From positions 1-8,871 of the forward strand of contig JAUWMO010000137.1 of assembly GCA_030613125.1 (NCBI GenBank): a stretch of DNA of 8,871 nt. Direction: 5' to 3'. The notes under the pieces are model-generated. The model was not told the DNA's origin. It saw nothing but the letters and a program-made list of their open reading frames with translations, and did no database searches. This document shows positions 6,873 to 8,871 of the stretch, piece after piece. A program made the position numbers and the translations under genes. How positions within the stretch are numbered: the first letter of the stretch is position 1; each line of letters begins with the position of its first letter. Source of the stretch: Bacteroidota bacterium. GTDB taxonomy: Bacteria > Bacteroidota > Bacteroidia > Bacteroidales > VadinHA17.

Positions 6873-8393
6873 CTAAGCAACAACAACAGTTTCCATATTT
6901 AATATTTCAGCCAATTTTTGCATTTCTGCCACATAGTCTCCATAAACCATGGAAAAGTGATGTCCAAAATTAACCGCGTTATGAAAATATTCCATCACAT
7001 CCTTAACTTTTATTGTAGCGCGAAGTGAACATCCATGCTTATTGAAACCTTGACATCCTTCAATTTCTCCCGTAACTATCATTAATTTTGTTGCAGATGG
7101 ATTAAGTCTGCAAAATGTAACTTTCTCACCCTTATCCAAAGAGAAGTCATAACGTACAGTAGCGCCCCAACCATTTTCTGTGAAATTTTTGATTTCATAA
7201 GGCAAATCCGGTTGGTCGAGTCCCTTCATTTTAATGCCGGGAACATCGTGATGAATAAATAGCAGATTTTTATCTTTATTATGGATTAATGTATTGCCCA
7301 TATATGGTGATTTATTTGTCAGGTACATTTGTAACATCATTGATACTAAAACATTTGTATCGGCTTCACATGAAGAAGGATAGCCCTGGTCTTTTAATAA
7401 TGTATGTGTTAAACAAGGTGTAATTTTGTATTTTGCAGCATAACCGGCAACGCACAATTCCTGACAGGTTGCAGAAAATGAATTGCAATTATATTTTTCC
7501 ATTAACTTTTTAACGCTCAGATAATAATTTACAGAGCTTAAAATATCAACTCTTTTCATGTGGACATTTCGAGCATTATTTATCAATTTGTCGGTGATTG
7601 TATTTGCAAATTTTTGAACGTTTTTATTTTTAATAACCAAATCCATCTCATTAAAAAATTCTTTAAACGAAACAAATTGGCAATCGATGCCAAATCTTTG
7701 ATTTAATTCTTTCAGATCCGCGATATTGCTATGAACATTATTATATTCTGTTTCCCAGGGACCATCAGTAACAATGAGCATTTTAGTCTGCTGAAGGGCT
7801 TTTCTAACCTGAAGCAAGGCAACAAGCTTATTCAATTCTTCAAAATCGTACAGTCCGTAACTTTCTAATCCTCTGTTTCTTAATTGTGCTGTTACATCTA
7901 ATGAAGCACAGGAGTTACTTACCTGGGCAACAGGTTTATCGAATTTTTCAATACCAGGCACACGATAGTGAACCAGAAAAAGGTCGGTATCTTTCAAATC
8001 TTTTTCTACATTGGTCCAATATTGGGCATCAATTCTATGATCTCCGGAATACTGAATGTAAGTCGGTTGCAGCATAACAGCCTTGTCGCAGAGATTCTTT
8101 TTAACTGATTCAACCCACTTATTAAAGCTATTCTTTGCTTTACTAATTTCTTCATTCCTATTCCAGCCAACCGGAGAATCGGATCGACAAGGACCTTCGT
8201 GCACCTCATTGGGTATCCTTTGTCCGTAAACCGGCTTTATTTTTAACTTAACATCCATAGGACGTGTCATATTATAAAGCTCTATTTCCGATATTTCCTG
8301 TGCCGAAAGATTTTGTACGTGGGATAACAACATTGGGCTTGCAAGGATTACTGTACCAGCACCTGCGGTTTTGATAAAAGTCTTACGATTCAT
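6873..8393 (-). CDS. Exported L-fucose/L-arabinose isomerase-fold protein (506 aa)
   Basis: The protein has the FucI/AraA-like architecture of an N-terminal Rossmann-type half and a C-terminal metal-site half. 'CEADTNVLVSMMLQMYL' (342-358) aligns with the FucI metal-ligand region. Glu343 corresponds to the ligand Glu337 of E. coli FucI, and 24 residues later, where E. coli has Asp361, this protein has Asn367. 'NGWGATVRYDF' (407-417) and 'KVTFCRLNP' (424-432) are the usual C-terminal strands, and 'FGHHFSMVYGDY' (476-487) supplies a His pair for the remaining ligand. The N-terminus MNRKTFIKTAGAG resembles a Tat leader (RK in place of RR) with likely cleavage after LSA at 29-31, so the protein appears exported, unlike cytoplasmic FucI. 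The ATG at 8393 follows AGGAGG and overlaps the preceding gene by 11 bases. The fucosidase next door suggests fucose or a related sugar as ligand. It may be an isomerase with an altered metal site or a non-catalytic sugar-binding relative. Confidence 0.72.
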   Translation of the reverse strand: MNRKTFIKTAGAGTVILASPMLLSHVQNLSAQEISEIELYNMTRPMDVKLKIKPVYGQRIPNEVHEGPCRSDSPVGWNRNEEISKAKNSFNKWVESVKKNLCDKAVMLQPTYIQYSGDHRIDAQYWTNVEKDLKDTDLFLVHYRVPGIEKFDKPVAQVSNSCASLDVTAQLRNRGLESYGLYDFEELNKLVALLQVRKALQQTKMLIVTDGPWETEYNNVHSNIADLKELNQRFGIDCQFVSFKEFFNEMDLVIKNKNVQKFANTITDKLINNARNVHMKRVDILSSVNYYLSVKKLMEKYNCNSFSATCQELCVAGYAAKYKITPCLTHTLLKDQGYPSSCEADTNVLVSMMLQMYLTNKSPYMGNTLIHNKDKNLLFIHHDVPGIKMKGLDQPDLPYEIKNFTENGWGATVRYDFSLDKGEKVTFCRLNPSATKLMIVTGEIEGCQGFNKHGCSLRATIKVKDVMEYFHNAVNFGHHFSMVYGDYVAEMQKLAEILNMETVVVA

Positions 8394-8871
8394 TTTTTCC
8401 TCCTTCTTTATTTATAAGATTTTCCATTATTAAAAGTTCATTCCAGAAGAAATCCTTTTCTTCATTAAAATAAAAATCAGAAAAAACTGATTTGATCTCG
8501 CTTATCATTCCTGTAAACTCATTTGTATTTTTTTCATAAAGCTGCTGCAAATTCGAGTTCCAATCTTTTCCATAACCTTCAGGAGAAGGACTACGTCTGA
8601 TTAAGCATCGTAGAGTTGTGATGGTTAAAACCTTTAATCGATTTTTAATCAACGGTGTTCTGGCATTTTTCGCGGCATCAAGAGAAATTCTATAAACTTC
8701 TCTCAGGTAGTCGCTTTCCTCGAAAGTTAAATAGTAATTTATGTCAACAGTATGGATATTATTGTGCCAATTGCGATGGTGCTTCAATGCTTGTTGATAT
8801 CCAATCAACACTTCTCCCATTCGAGAGTCTCCATAATATCTTTCTCCAAAAGATTCTAAAAATATTTTATA
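8383..8871 (-). CDS. C-terminal part of a DUF4838-like glycoside-hydrolase-like protein, 5' end outside window
   Basis: The frame is open from the window edge to the TAA at 8385-8383, giving 162 residues. The internal Met at 8820 is not the likely start, since 17 codons upstream remain open and read into the same fold. 'FGERYYGDSRMGEVLIGYQQAL' begins at about residue 8 of the visible part and resembles the 'YYG' helix in the C-terminal helical region of DUF4838 and related alpha-glucuronidase-like proteins. 'PLIKNRLKVLTITTLR' fits the later conserved helix of those proteins. The visible part is all helical and has no catalytic residue, so the assignment rests on these weak motifs. The final codons contain the AGGAGG ribosome site of the next gene, and the two frames overlap by 11 bases, pointing to coupled translation. 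Confidence 0.5.
   Translation of the reverse strand, partial: YKIFLESFGERYYGDSRMGEVLIGYQQALKHHRNWHNNIHTVDINYYLTFEESDYLREVYRISLDAAKNARTPLIKNRLKVLTITTLRCLIRRSPSPEGYGKDWNSNLQQLYEKNTNEFTGMISEIKSVFSDFYFNEEKDFFWNELLIMENLINKEGGKNES
8394..8402 (-). promoter_or_regulatory. Ribosome binding site inside the upstream gene
   Basis: AGGAGG followed by a short A-run lies directly before the ATG at 8393, within the last codons of the DUF4838-like gene. It fixes the start of the isomerase-like gene and makes re-initiation after the upstream stop likely. Confidence 0.6.

Overview
The window looks like a carbohydrate-degradation locus from an AT-rich bacterium of the FCB group, most likely Bacteroidota. The evidence is lipoprotein-type signal peptides on the predicted lyase and fucosidase, a Tat-like 'RKTFIK' leader on a sugar-isomerase-like protein, and palindromes of the TCCCGATA...TATCGGGA type in intergenic DNA. 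Several starts carry strong Shine-Dalgarno sequences (AGGAG, GGAGG), which is not typical of classical Bacteroidales, so a neighbouring FCB lineage is possible. No SusC/SusD pair, regulator, RNA gene, CRISPR array or transposase gene is visible. Every supported gene is on the minus strand, so transcription runs from position 8871 towards 1.

In transcription order: (1) 8871-8383, the C-terminal end of a protein resembling DUF4838-type glycoside-hydrolase-like proteins, cut by the window edge. (2) 8393-6873, an exported protein of the L-fucose/L-arabinose isomerase fold, overlapping the previous gene by 11 bases. (3) 6724-4943, a lipoprotein GH29 alpha-L-fucosidase with an extra C-terminal beta-sandwich. 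(4) 4794-3703, a uroporphyrinogen-decarboxylase-fold (URO-D-like) protein. (5) 3684-2170, a sodium:solute symporter. (6) 2173-2027, a 48-residue single-span membrane protein whose start overlaps the symporter stop as ATGA. (7) After a 296-base intergenic stretch, 1730 to beyond position 1, a heparinase II/III-like (DUF4962-type) lipoprotein, probably a polysaccharide lyase, cut by the window edge.

A reasonable model is that the lyase-like and DUF4838-like proteins and the fucosidase release sugars from a fucose-containing, perhaps uronic-acid-containing, glycan. The symporter and its small partner would import a product. The roles of the exported isomerase-like protein and the URO-D-like protein are not known. 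The second may be a methyl- or carboxyl-group-handling enzyme acting on the imported compound, but no corrinoid protein is in the window.

The intergenic DNA is informative. At 1914-1977 lies a decayed second copy of the 3' end of the URO-D-like gene (50 of 55 bases identical to 3733-3787), on the far side of the symporter, which suggests a lost paralogue or a rearrangement. Next to it, 1773-1904 holds three successive hairpins with four copies of the octamer GGAATAAT around them. The gap between the fucosidase and URO-D-like genes (4795-4942) holds a related truncated palindrome and a short open frame that could be another gene tail. The gap 6725-6872 shows no clear structure or Bacteroides-type promoter.
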